Below the pieces are notes generated by a model. It was given only the letters and a program-made list of their open reading frames with translations. It searched no databases and had not been told where the DNA came from. From Thermocaproicibacter melissae (GTDB taxonomy: Bacteria; Bacillota; Clostridia; Oscillospirales; Acutalibacteraceae): 64,000 bases of DNA. This document shows, in pieces, positions 20,026 to 27,493 of the stretch. The position numbers and the translations under genes are program-made. The DNA is taken from contig NZ_CP101827.1 of the NCBI RefSeq assembly GCF_024498295.1, positions 1,368,001 to 1,432,000 on the forward strand. Direction: 5' to 3'. The number at the start of each line of letters is the position of its first letter. Position 1 is the first letter of the stretch.

Positions 20026-20937
20026 ATGGGTCATTCAGCAGTAAAAAAGAGATATGTATTTAACCGAGTTTCGGCGACTTCAAATGCACTGATCAATTTA
20101 TTGTTCATCATAATCTGCGTTCTCTTTATCGCCCCGATGGTTCTTGTTGTAATGGTTTCCTTCACTTCGGAAAAGGCGTTGTTGGCGAATGGTTATCAGT
20201 TTTGGCCGGCACAATTCAGTACGGAATCCTATCAGTACGTTTTTAAAGCCTGGAAAGATATCCTTCGCTGTTACGGCAATTCCATCCTTGTTACTACCGT
20301 TGGTTCCTTTGCGGCCACAGCGGTAATCACCTTGTACGCCTACCCTCTTTCCCGAAGTAACTTTAGACACAAAAACGGTTTTGCGTTTTTCGCATTCTTT
20401 ACCACAATCTTCGGCGGCGGACTTGTTCCATGGGTATTTATTTACGCGCAGTTCCTGAAGATTAGCGATACGCTGCTTGTTCTGATTATCCCCTATCTTG
20501 TAAACGCTTGGTGGATCATCATCATGCGTACCTTTATGAAGCAGTCCATCCCGGAAGAATTAATTGAAGCTGCAAGAATTGACGGTGCCGGTGAGTTCCG
20601 CACCTTCTTCAGCATTGCGCTTCCGCTTTGCAAAGCAGGTCTCGCAACGATTTTCCTATTCTGTATGGTAAAGTTTTGGAACGATTACTATCTCTCTTTG
20701 ATTTTCATTAACAACCATCATTTGTACACAATTCAGTACTATATGTATTCCTTGCTTAACGGCATTGACCAGATTCTTTCCAACACCAATGTTCCTCCGG
20801 AGGCAAGGCGCAATCTGCCGAGTGAAGGTTGCCGAATGGCACTTGCCGTCATTGGCGTGGGACCTGTGGTGTTTACCTACCCGTTCTTCCGCAAATTCTT
20901 TGTAAAAGGCTTAATTATCGGCGCTGTAAAAGGCTAA
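20026..20937 (+). CDS. Sugar ABC permease, YtcP type
   Basis: This 303-residue partner permease has six spans and the EAA loop LIEAARIDGAGEFRTFFSIALPL. It forms the membrane channel with the LplB-type protein. An AGGAGG site precedes the ATG. The 3' end is 46 nt before the binding-protein gene. Confidence 0.9.
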   Translation: MGHSAVKKRYVFNRVSATSNALINLLFIIICVLFIAPMVLVVMVSFTSEKALLANGYQFWPAQFSTESYQYVFKAWKDILRCYGNSILVTTVGSFAATAVITLYAYPLSRSNFRHKNGFAFFAFFTTIFGGGLVPWVFIYAQFLKISDTLLVLIIPYLVNAWWIIIMRTFMKQSIPEELIEAARIDGAGEFRTFFSIALPLCKAGLATIFLFCMVKFWNDYYLSLIFINNHHLYTIQYYMYSLLNGIDQILSNTNVPPEARRNLPSEGCRMALAVIGVGPVVFTYPFFRKFFVKGLIIGAVKG

Positions 20938-20983
20938 CCCCGAGAAATCGGTTAGTAAAAAAGTTTTTGAGGAGGCAAAATTT

Positions 20984-22522
20984 ATGCACAGTGGTAAAAA
21001 AATTCTGAGTCTTGCACTGGCACTGGCTACGGTTCTCCCGCTGTCCCTTGCAGGATGCCAGAAGCAGACCGAGACGACATCGTCAGCAGGAGGTGAAACA
21101 TCTTCTGCAGCAGCTGAGTCCTCTGCCGCTCCAAAGGAAACGGTTACCCTGAAGATTATGACGGGCGATAAAACCATTCAGGGTCTTGACCGCGTCCAGA
21201 AGGCTGTCAACGACTACCTAAAGGAGCAAAACACCGGTCTTCAAATCTCCTGGGAAACTTACAGCTGGGATGATTTGAAGACAAAGTCCGCAACAATGCT
21301 TTCGACCGGCCAGGAATTGGATATCGTCAACACGGCAAACTGGATTGATCCTGGCTACATTGCGCACTGCACAAAGGGTGAATTCACCGACATCACCAAG
21401 TATGTCGAAGATCCCAAGTACAAGGATGTTATCGACATTATCGGCAAAGACTTCCTTGACGGCACAAAAGTAAACGGCAAGTATTACGGCATGCCGACCA
21501 ACAAGGAAAAGGCTCACAACTGGGGTTTCCTCGTCCAGACCAAAGAGATGGAGAAACTGGGCATTGACCCGAAGTCCATCAAGAGTTTGGAAGACATGGA
21601 GAAGTATTTCGATCAGGCAAAGAAGGACGGATATATTCCTCTCTGCTGCCAGGGCATGGATCACCCGTTCAAACTGCTTGACTGGGATACGATCGATGCC
21701 GATTCTGCCCCGTTTGCATTTGACCCGAATGACGAAAAGACCGTCGTCAACCAGTTCACCGCAGATAAGAGCATTGAACTGTATAAGAAGATGAAGGTCT
21801 ATCACGACAAAGGTTACTTCAGCAAAGACGTTCTGACCGTCAAAGGCCAAGAAGAAGAAATGAAGACCGGTAAATACTTCTGCGGTACATGGTCTCTGAT
21901 GCCTGGTAAAGCTGTTACAGAGTCTGCTTCTCTGGGCCTTGACCTGACTCAGATTGACATTACTCCGGTTGAAAAGACAAACCGTGAGACTACGGGCGCC
22001 ATGCTCGCAATTCCGGCATCCTCCAAGCATCCGGATGAAGCATTCCAGTTTATCGCCATGCTTTACACAGACGAGAAACTGATCAACATGATGACCTTCG
22101 GTATTGAAGGGCAAGACTACGTAGTTAAGTCCAATGAGAACGGCAAGAAGATCATCACCCTGAAGAAGGATTCTGACTTCCAGTCTGCCGGTGGCTGGAT
22201 CATGGGCAACGAGTTTATCAACTACCTCATGGATACTCAGTCCCCGACTCTCTATGATGAAATCAAAGCCTACAACGACAGCGCTAAAGTTCTTGATGAC
22301 CTTGGCTTTGTCTATGACAACTCCAAGATGAAGACTCAATACTCAAACTGCCAGGGTGTTGTCAACAAGTATTATCCGCAGCTGTTCTACGGAACTGCCA
22401 AGGATGTTGACGCTACAGTGGCAAAGATGAAACAAGAGTTTAAGCAGTGCGGTATCGATGAACTGATTGCTGATGTCCAGGCTCAGTATGACGCATGGAG
22501 AAAAGCAAACGGCAAATCCTAA
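20984..22522 (+). CDS. Extracellular sugar-binding lipoprotein (family 1)
   Basis: This 512-residue protein has a lipoprotein signal ending in LAGC (C25) and a Ser/Thr/Glu linker, then a large type 1 solute-binding domain. It would capture cello-oligosaccharides outside the cell for the two permeases; the ligand is inferred from the phosphorylase gene. It is preceded by a GAGGAGG site and followed by a strong terminator, so it is the last gene of the operon. Confidence 0.9.
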   Translation: MHSGKKILSLALALATVLPLSLAGCQKQTETTSSAGGETSSAAAESSAAPKETVTLKIMTGDKTIQGLDRVQKAVNDYLKEQNTGLQISWETYSWDDLKTKSATMLSTGQELDIVNTANWIDPGYIAHCTKGEFTDITKYVEDPKYKDVIDIIGKDFLDGTKVNGKYYGMPTNKEKAHNWGFLVQTKEMEKLGIDPKSIKSLEDMEKYFDQAKKDGYIPLCCQGMDHPFKLLDWDTIDADSAPFAFDPNDEKTVVNQFTADKSIELYKKMKVYHDKGYFSKDVLTVKGQEEEMKTGKYFCGTWSLMPGKAVTESASLGLDLTQIDITPVEKTNRETTGAMLAIPASSKHPDEAFQFIAMLYTDEKLINMMTFGIEGQDYVVKSNENGKKIITLKKDSDFQSAGGWIMGNEFINYLMDTQSPTLYDEIKAYNDSAKVLDDLGFVYDNSKMKTQYSNCQGVVNKYYPQLFYGTAKDVDATVAKMKQEFKQCGIDELIADVQAQYDAWRKANGKS

Positions 22523-22546
22523 ATAACCACAAATAGCCGAAAAGAG

Positions 22547-22580
22547 GCGCCCCGTACGGTAAAGTACGGGGCGCTTTTTA
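22547..22580 (+). terminator. Terminator of sugar transport operon
   Basis: An 11-bp GC-rich stem (GCGCCCCGTAC and complement) with a 6-nt loop is followed by TTTTTA. Confidence 0.93.
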
Positions 22581-22602
22581 TTATTTTACTTCAGTGCCAG
22601 AT

Positions 22603-22794
22603 TTATTTCATGCTGTCTTCGTAGCTTTGAATCATTTTCTTGACCATCTGGCCACCGATAGAACCTGCCTGCTTAGAGGTGAGGTCACCATTGTATCCCT
22701 GCTTCAGGTTTACGCCAACTTCGGAAGCAGCCTCCATTTTGAACTTTTCAAGAGCTGCACGCGCTTCCGGAACAACATGGTTGTTTCTAGACAT
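22603..22794 (-). CDS. Alpha/beta-type small acid-soluble spore protein
   Basis: This 63-residue DNA-binding spore protein contains the KMEAASEVG germination-protease region and the conserved KQGYNGDLTSKQAGSIGG block. It coats spore DNA and feeds outgrowth. The frame could start four codons upstream at GTG, but ATG gives the family-typical MSRNN N terminus. A close paralogue lies about 0.9 kb away on the same strand. Forespore (SigG) expression is expected from the family. Confidence 0.95.
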   Translation of the reverse strand: MSRNNHVVPEARAALEKFKMEAASEVGVNLKQGYNGDLTSKQAGSIGGQMVKKMIQSYEDSMK

Positions 22795-22881
22795 AAAACG
22801 AAACACTCCTTTTCAATTTCCCTTTTTGCGTTTGCTCTATTATTGTGCTTGCTTCAGATTTGATTATAAGCGGAAATTTTT

Positions 22882-23421
22882 TCAGATTACATAGCCTAGT
22901 TCAGCGTCCACTCCCGCAAGAAGCAGCACGGCGCTGGCAAACAAGATTTGCTGTGGCGTTCTTTGCTGACTTAGATTCACACTGAAATCGAGCGGCTCAA
23001 TTAGGTTCCCCTGTAAGGTAATCAGATTTCTTTGAAGGCTGACACACGCGCTGGAGGAATCAATGCCCGCAAGACTCAGCGTGTCCGTCATTCCAGTTCC
23101 GCATGTTACAACGGCTGCCTTGCTTCTGCAAAGCATCTGCGCCGCCTGCTTGTTGCCGGAACCGATTACGCAAACAAAATCGTCAGGCACCTGTGCGAAA
23201 GCAGTTGCGCTCAGCTTGTCCTTCAAAACAAGAATCCCGCGCGGCAAGGTGATTTTCGGAACTTCCACGCTCTCCAATAAACAAAAATGACCGTTTTCGC
23301 CGTACTGCTCCGCAACACCTGAACGGAAGTAACATACCCCTCCGTAGGTTGCCAGCGCAGGGATCAACGCATCCGTAATTGATGTATCCGTGGGATCACC
23401 GCAAAGCAGAACATTTGTCAC
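22882..23421 (-). CDS. Unknown protein between two SASP genes
   Basis: This 179-residue soluble protein has an alternating hydrophobic pattern suggesting an alpha/beta fold. Its GTG start has a weak ribosome site. Features include VLLCGDPTDTSITDALI at the N terminus and a LKDKLSATAF segment mid-protein. No motif is recognised. Placement between two spore-protein genes hints at sporulation expression, but no sigma-factor promoter was identified. Function unknown. Confidence 0.65.
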   Translation of the reverse strand: MTNVLLCGDPTDTSITDALIPALATYGGVCYFRSGVAEQYGENGHFCLLESVEVPKITLPRGILVLKDKLSATAFAQVPDDFVCVIGSGNKQAAQMLCRSKAAVVTCGTGMTDTLSLAGIDSSSACVSLQRNLITLQGNLIEPLDFSVNLSQQRTPQQILFASAVLLLAGVDAELGYVI

Positions 23422-23447
23422 TGAAAATCACAAACTTTCTCAAAAGG

Positions 23448-23476
23448 AAGTGCCGTGCCGGATTCGCACGGCACTT
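23448..23476 (-). terminator. Terminator after second SASP gene
   Basis: AAGTGCCGTGC pairs with GCACGGCACTT; the minus-strand continuation is CCTTTTG. It separates the spore-protein transcript from the unknown downstream gene. Confidence 0.75.
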
Positions 23477-23492
23477 ATTTGTCTCGAAAGCC

Positions 23493-23684
23493 TTATTTCA
23501 TGCCGTTTTCGTACTGCTCAATCATCTTTTTAACCATCTGACCGCCGATAGAACCAGCCTGTTTCGCGGTAAGGTCGCCGTTGTAACCTTGCTTCAGGTT
23601 AACGCCAACTTCAGATGCAGCTTCCATCTTAAACTTATCGAGTGCCGCGCGAGCTTCCGGCACTACATGCTGATTACTTGCCAT
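23493..23684 (-). CDS. Alpha/beta-type small acid-soluble spore protein (paralogue)
   Basis: This 63-residue paralogue of the SASP 0.9 kb downstream shares nearly the same core (KMEAASEVGVNLKQGYNGDLT, QAGSIGGQMVKKMI). The ATG yielding MASNQ is chosen over an upstream in-frame start, as the family begins here. It has its own terminator, so the two spore proteins are expressed as separate units. It protects spore DNA. Confidence 0.95.
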   Translation of the reverse strand: MASNQHVVPEARAALDKFKMEAASEVGVNLKQGYNGDLTAKQAGSIGGQMVKKMIEQYENGMK

Positions 23685-23804
23685 AAATTTATACACACTC
23701 CTTATACCGTATAACACTAAATTAGCGTCTGCGATAATAGATTGCGCTCATATTTTCGGAATATTAGTGCATAAATTTTCCAAATAGATTCTTTTTATGG
23801 AAAC

Positions 23805-23843
23805 GCCGCACAGCAGGCTCATGGCTCGCTGTGCGGCAGTTTT
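23805..23843 (-). terminator. Terminator downstream of the deacetylase 3' fragment
   Basis: GCCGCACAGC pairs with GCTGTGCGGC. It lies about 80 nt beyond the stop codon of the deacetylase 3' fragment and has short T runs on both sides. Confidence 0.7.
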
Positions 23844-23918
23844 CTCATACTCAAAGATGAATCAAGCACTTTTTTGTCAATGAAGTAATTTTATGATTAG
23901 GCGATTGGAACTTGTAAT

Positions 23919-24185
23919 TTACTCTGCCGATGAACTCTTTTGGGCTGCTGATTGATTTGGAATCTGCTTGCCCGCGTTGTCGATCGTGTAGTTGTCTTTG
24001 TAGATAAGCTCGGAAATCCTTACAAATTGATAGCCCTGCGATTGCAGTGTCTGAAGGATGGTCGGCAAGGCCTGCGGTGTATTCTTTGCCCCATTGTGCA
24101 TCAGAATGATGGAACCGGGCTTCACCTTAGAAATCACGCGAGATGAGATCTGCTGCGGCGTTGGATCTTTCCAATCGAGGGAATC
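23919..24185 (-). pseudogene. pdaB: PdaB-like polysaccharide deacetylase, 3' part of interrupted gene
   Basis: This is the C-terminal third of a NodB-type deacetylase, including SLDWKDPTPQQI and KVKPGSIILMHN, which normally follow an IQWDVD segment. The upstream part lies 12.8 kb away at the other end of the mobile element. Joining the two fragments gives one 795-nt frame including the stop. Reading upstream into the element soon leaves the homologous sequence, so the fragment has no start of its own; a GTG inside it is only an internal codon. Function would return only on excision. Confidence 0.88.
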
Positions 24186-24434
24186 ATCGTTAGATATATA
24201 AATAATATAATATTTATATAATATTTCGTTTCTATAATATTTCGTTATAATAATTTCGTTAATCTCCCGCAGTGTTTTCTACATTATACCACTGAATTCT
24301 ATAGATTGGAACAAAAAGACGTCTCCCCACGCAAGCCTTTCATGGATTAAAAGAAGCCATAGGGACTGTGTTGACGATATCAATTCCAGAGTTTATAATT
24401 TATTAGTTGAAATTGATTGTTTCAAGGTGAGAAT

Positions 24435-24644
24435 ATGACGGTGTCAGAGCAGATTAAGGTTCTGTGTGTACGTTCCAACATCAGCGTTGCTGAGTTGGCA
24501 AGGCGTGTAGGCACCACGCCTCAAAATCTAAATGCTCGGATGAAACGAGAGAGCTTTACAATTTCGGAATTGGAAACAATCGCTGAGGCGGTCGGATGTA
24601 AATTCGAACGTTATTTTGTCTTGCAGGATGGAGAGAAAATTTGA
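24435..24644 (+). CDS. XRE-type controller protein of R-M system
   Basis: This 69-residue protein is essentially one helix-turn-helix (VSEQIKVLCVRSNISVAELARRVGTTPQNLNARMKR). The AAGGTGAG site favours this ATG. Its stop codon overlaps the start of the cytosine methyltransferase gene, so it heads a three-gene operon. By analogy with C proteins it probably times restriction gene expression, although a general repressor is possible. The 250 nt upstream, from the element end, is AT-rich with no gene seen. Confidence 0.8.
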   Translation: MTVSEQIKVLCVRSNISVAELARRVGTTPQNLNARMKRESFTISELETIAEAVGCKFERYFVLQDGEKI

Positions 24645-25843
24645 TGGGAGACTACAACGTGAAACGCGATTCAGAAAATAGAGATGTAATCTCTCTCTTT
24701 TCGGGAGCAATGGGATTAGATATTGGGCTAATGCAAGCAGGTTTAAATATCAAAATTGGACAAGATAATAACGCTGACTGCGTTGCAACGATGAAAGCTA
24801 ATGGATACAAGGTTCTGTGTGGAGATATTCGAAAAATTCAGCCTGAAGAATTGTTACAACTTTCCGGCTTAACGAGAGGAGAACCATTTCTCATCTGTGG
24901 TGGTCCGCCATGCCAGCCGTTCTCCACTGCCGGCAAACGTCTCGGGATTAATGATCCACGAGGAAGCTTATTTATGGACTTTATTCGAATGATTAATTAC
25001 ATCCGGCCTAGGTTCTTCATCATGGAGAACGTAAAAGGCCTTATGTCTGCCCGATTAAAGAATTCTGCTGACGTTGACACAAATGGAATAGATGAGACAG
25101 CAGAGGGGCATATCGGATCTGTTCTTGAAGTGATATTGGCGGAGTTTAAAAAACTTGGCTATAAAACAGTATATGGACTTCTGGATGCCGTAAATTATGG
25201 TGTTCCTCAATTCCGTGAACGTTTTGTTTTGATAGGAAGCAGGGACAATGAAGATATTTTCTTACCTGTGCCTACACATTTCCAGCTTCATCAAAATTCT
25301 AAGTACAAATGGGTTACTTTATGGAATGCAATATCTGATTTAGAAAACAATCCCGGTGAATGTGGTTACTTTAGCGAAGACCGTTTACGTTTTCTAAAGC
25401 TTGTTCCCCAGGGCGGAAATTGGCGTAATTTGCCACCTGATCTTATTGAGAAAGCTATGGGCGGTGCTTTTCATTCCGGCGGTGGAAAAGTTGGTTTCTA
25501 TCGTAGATTGTCATATGACCAACCTTCACCGACATTGGTTACTTCCCCCGTTCAGAAGGCAACTATGCTTTGTCATCCGACACAAAACCGTCCACTGAGC
25601 GTTATGGAGTATGCTCGAATTCAGCAGTTTCCTCCTAACTGGATTTTTACAGGTACGACAACAGCCAAGTATAGGCAGATTGGGAACGCAGTTCCTGTCG
25701 GATTAGCCAAGGCTTTGGGTGAAGCTATTATTTCTGTTGCTGATAATAATTTCATAATCAAAACAAAGAGAACCAGAGGTACGGACGTTCATAACAGGAT
25801 AAAGTGTGCTATAGAAATGGGGTACGGTCATGCCAATAAATGA
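24644..25843 (+). CDS. DNA cytosine-5 methyltransferase
   Basis: This 399-residue methyltransferase has motif I (LFSGAMGLDIGLMQAG), motif IV with the catalytic cysteine (GGPPCQPFSTAG), motif VI (ENVKGL), motif VIII (VPQFRERFVLIG) and motifs IX-X (QIGNAVPVGLAKALG). It methylates cytosine in an unknown target to protect against the adjacent nuclease. Start ATG overlaps the controller stop (TGATG), and the 3' end overlaps the nuclease gene by 14 bases. Confidence 0.95.
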   Translation: MGDYNVKRDSENRDVISLFSGAMGLDIGLMQAGLNIKIGQDNNADCVATMKANGYKVLCGDIRKIQPEELLQLSGLTRGEPFLICGGPPCQPFSTAGKRLGINDPRGSLFMDFIRMINYIRPRFFIMENVKGLMSARLKNSADVDTNGIDETAEGHIGSVLEVILAEFKKLGYKTVYGLLDAVNYGVPQFRERFVLIGSRDNEDIFLPVPTHFQLHQNSKYKWVTLWNAISDLENNPGECGYFSEDRLRFLKLVPQGGNWRNLPPDLIEKAMGGAFHSGGGKVGFYRRLSYDQPSPTLVTSPVQKATMLCHPTQNRPLSVMEYARIQQFPPNWIFTGTTTAKYRQIGNAVPVGLAKALGEAIISVADNNFIIKTKRTRGTDVHNRIKCAIEMGYGHANK

Positions 25844-26567
25844 GACTTACAACACAGAGGCTATTACACAGGCGATTGCAACAGCGCTTGATGATTTCTA
25901 TTCGTCATTGATTGCTAAGGTTGACTCATTAAACATCAAATCAGTGATGAAACGTAAGAATCCATACCTCTTTCGTGCAAAGTCCATGAATGGTGCTGCG
26001 CAGATTGTGGATGCCATCTTGGCGGCGTTTGTGTCTTCTTCTGAAGAAACCATCTTCGGTAATGTTTTCTTTGAGCGTATTGCAACGGTAGCAGCACAAG
26101 GGCAAAAAGCATTAGCCGAGGGTGTCGACATCATGGTAGAGCGTGAAAATACAATCTATGCAATCGCCGTTAAATCGGGAACGAGTGTATTCAATGCTGA
26201 TAGCAGGAAAAAGCAAGAGCAGAACTTTATGGCTGCGAGCAAGCTTGCTCAGCAGGCAAAAAAACGTTTTGTACCTATTATTGGCTATGGCTACGGAAAG
26301 AAAAGGCCATCAACAAAAGCACGACCCAAGTTTTATCAGGAACTTGCCGGACAAGATTTTTGGACTGAACTTACCGGCGACAACCAGTTTTACATAAAGC
26401 TCATCCATATGATGGATAAGCTGCCCGAAAAATATGTTGAAGACTTTGATGCAGCCTATCAGAGGGCAGCAAATAGACTTGTTAAAGAGTTTACTGCTGA
26501 GTTTTGTTTGGAAGACGGAAATATTGATTGGGAGAAGCTCGTAAAATTCAATTCCGGTTCAGACTAA
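25830..26567 (+). CDS. Type II restriction endonuclease, PmeII-like
   Basis: This 245-residue protein overlaps the methyltransferase gene. The KRKNPYLFRAKSM and SSSEETIFGN segments near the N terminus resemble PmeII-family nucleases. A PD-(D/E)xK-like core is suggested by GVDIMVERE followed by YAIAVKSG, giving the D/E and K pattern near 112-130. It would cleave unmethylated DNA at the site recognised by its partner. Target sequence is unknown. Family naming is from memory of the conserved segments. Confidence 0.78.
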   Translation: MPINETYNTEAITQAIATALDDFYSSLIAKVDSLNIKSVMKRKNPYLFRAKSMNGAAQIVDAILAAFVSSSEETIFGNVFFERIATVAAQGQKALAEGVDIMVERENTIYAIAVKSGTSVFNADSRKKQEQNFMAASKLAQQAKKRFVPIIGYGYGKKRPSTKARPKFYQELAGQDFWTELTGDNQFYIKLIHMMDKLPEKYVEDFDAAYQRAANRLVKEFTAEFCLEDGNIDWEKLVKFNSGSD

Positions 26568-26669
26568 ACGCAAAAAAGCACGCAGCACTAAGAAAGTCAA
26601 TGTGCAATTCATACCTAAGGACGGCTGCAATGCAAAAATCCAATTTCATTTTTATCTTCACAAAGCAAA

Positions 26670-26695
26670 GGGACAACGGCGAAAACCGTTGTCCC
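26670..26695 (-). terminator. Terminator of small RNA C
   Basis: A perfect 10-bp stem GGGACAACGG/CCGTTGTCCC is followed on the minus strand by TTTGCTTTGTG. It may also act on the convergent restriction operon. Confidence 0.8.
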
Positions 26696-26752
26696 CTCTG
26701 AATCATTAAGGGCCACACTTAAGGGCTGTGGCGCACCTTTCATTAATTGTTT

Positions 26753-26878
26753 CTTCAAACCGGCAATTTGTCATGCCGCTCGGTAGGCGTATTCACTCGA
26801 ACCGGCAATTTATCACGCCGCTCGGTAGGCGTATTCGTTCGAACCGGCAATTTATTACGCCGCTCGGTAGGCGTATTC
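26753..26878 (-). repeat. Three contiguous 42-nt direct repeats
   Basis: Units 26753-26794, 26795-26836 and 26837-26878 differ at only a few positions and have no spacers between them. They lie within small RNA C and are not a CRISPR array. The identical core includes CGCTCGGTAGGCGTATTC on the plus strand. Confidence 0.95.
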
Positions 26879-26905
26879 TTCGTTGGTGCTTAACACACCA
26901 TTTAT

Positions 26906-26933
26906 ATTATACGCATTAGCTATTTTATGTCAA
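26906..26933 (-). promoter_or_regulatory. Promoter of small RNA C
   Basis: TTGACA, a 16-nt spacer and TATAAT on the minus strand. The spacer begins TAAAA, as in promoter B. Confidence 0.85.
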
Positions 26934-26941
26934 TGGTTTTT

Positions 26942-27135
26942 AATTCAAAGGGGAAACAACAACACTGCAGTGCTATTGTTTCCCCTTAATGGCTGATTTT
27001 TCTGTTGTCCGCCAACACCCGGCACATTCGTCCGGAAAGAACACAGGTTTTTCTGTTGCCTGCCAACCACCGGCACATTCGTCCGGCAATAGTTTCGGAT
27101 TTTAGGTGTCAGTCCACCGGTAGAGTCACTCTACC
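26942..27135 (-). ncRNA. Small RNA B: 5' hairpin, two 39-nt repeats, terminator hairpin
   Basis: Transcription from promoter B would begin at a perfect GGTAGAGT/ACTCTACC hairpin. Two 39-nt repeats follow (27048-27086 and 26997-27035, about 90% identical). Each contains a CCGG-(9 nt)-CCGG hairpin and a GUUG-(5 nt)-CAAC hairpin, then an A-rich tail. The RNA ends at a 12-bp stem. It shares the layout, but not the repeat sequence, of the neighbouring RNAs. No protein-coding frame is supported. Confidence 0.72.
26948..26987 (-). terminator. Terminator of small RNA B
   Basis: A 12-bp stem, AAGGGGAAACAA paired with TTGTTTCCCCTT, has an inner CACTGCAGTG palindrome. Confidence 0.85.
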
Positions 27136-27141
27136 ATTACT

Positions 27142-27169
27142 ATTATACTCACGGGCTGTTTTAGGTCAA
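27142..27169 (-). promoter_or_regulatory. Promoter of small RNA B
   Basis: TTGACC, a 16-nt spacer and TATAAT on the minus strand. The spacer (TAAAACAGC start) closely matches promoter C. Confidence 0.85.
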
Positions 27170-27214
27170 CAACATTTGGAAACTAATTTTGACGAATTTG
27201 GGATAAACCAGAAT

Positions 27215-27409
27215 AATTCACAAAGCAACAAGAGCGATTAAGAGGTGCTCTTAATAAGCGAGGCCCTATCCAAAGATAGGGCGGCCTCAAAATTTGAGCC
27301 TGGCAATTTGTTTGAACTCCGCATACCAGTAAGCGGAGAAACATTTGTCGAGCCGAACATTTATTTGTCGCAGCCGGTAAGCGACAGCAGATAGCCTTTG
27401 CTATCCACT
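27215..27409 (-). ncRNA. Small RNA A: 5' hairpin, two stem-loop units, 3' hairpins
   Basis: It starts at a GATAGC-AAAG-GCTATC hairpin. Two stem-loop units follow: GTCGC-loop-GCGAC with loop TTACCGGCT, and CTCCGC-loop-GCGGAG with loop TTACTGGTAT. Each precedes an AU-rich linker and a CGG or CCAG element that can pair with its loop. Then come a long GAGGCC...GGCCTC hairpin and an ATTAAGAG/CTCTTAAT hairpin. The 3' end carries TTGCTTTGTGAA, also found at the end of small RNA C. It has no supported reading frame. Confidence 0.7.
27237..27288 (-). terminator. 3' hairpins of small RNA A (putative terminator)
   Basis: Two successive hairpins (27260-27288 and 27237-27255) close the RNA. The T tract is weak, so termination is less certain than for RNAs B and C. 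Confidence 0.55.
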
Positions 27410-27415
27410 AATTTT

Positions 27416-27444
27416 ATTATAGTCAAAGACGTTTCTTATGTCAA
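27416..27444 (-). promoter_or_regulatory. Promoter of small RNA A
   Basis: TTGACA, a 17-nt spacer and TATAAT on the minus strand, downstream of the stop codon of the preceding gene. Confidence 0.85.
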
Positions 27445-27493
27445 TTGTTGTAATAATTGCTATTACAGCACAGATAAAATATTTTTCCACTTA

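Larger units (their letters stand above)
26650..26899 (-). ncRNA. Small RNA C: 5' hairpin, three 42-nt repeats, terminator hairpin
   Basis: A minus-strand promoter precedes a 5' hairpin (GGTG/CACC), then three contiguous 42-nt repeats, then a CCACA/TGTGG hairpin and a 10-bp terminator stem. Each repeat folds as ACGCC-loop-GGCGT followed by an AU-rich linker and GCCGG. ACCG in the loop can pair with CGGT downstream, as in an H-type pseudoknot. No reading frame with a ribosome site is present. The RNA would be about 240 nt. It resembles the repeat arrays of type III antitoxins, but no ToxN-like gene is nearby. Confidence 0.72.

Noticed and set aside
23919-24137. Independent 72-codon gene
   Set aside because: It starts at an internal GTG of the deacetylase 3' fragment. 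The homologous reading frame extends upstream to the element junction.
26753-26878. CRISPR array
   Set aside because: The three 42-nt repeats are contiguous with no spacers, lie in a promoter-hairpin-terminator RNA unit, and no cas genes are present.
26728-26919. Plus-strand 63-codon frame with a 14-residue repeat
   Set aside because: The repeat length is a multiple of three by chance. There is no ribosome site on the plus strand, and the promoter, hairpins and terminator all point to a minus-strand RNA.
26650-27450. Complete type III toxin-antitoxin system
   Set aside because: The repeat RNAs look similar in style, but no ToxN/AbiQ-like gene lies next to them; the flanking genes are a restriction nuclease and a helical protein of unknown function.
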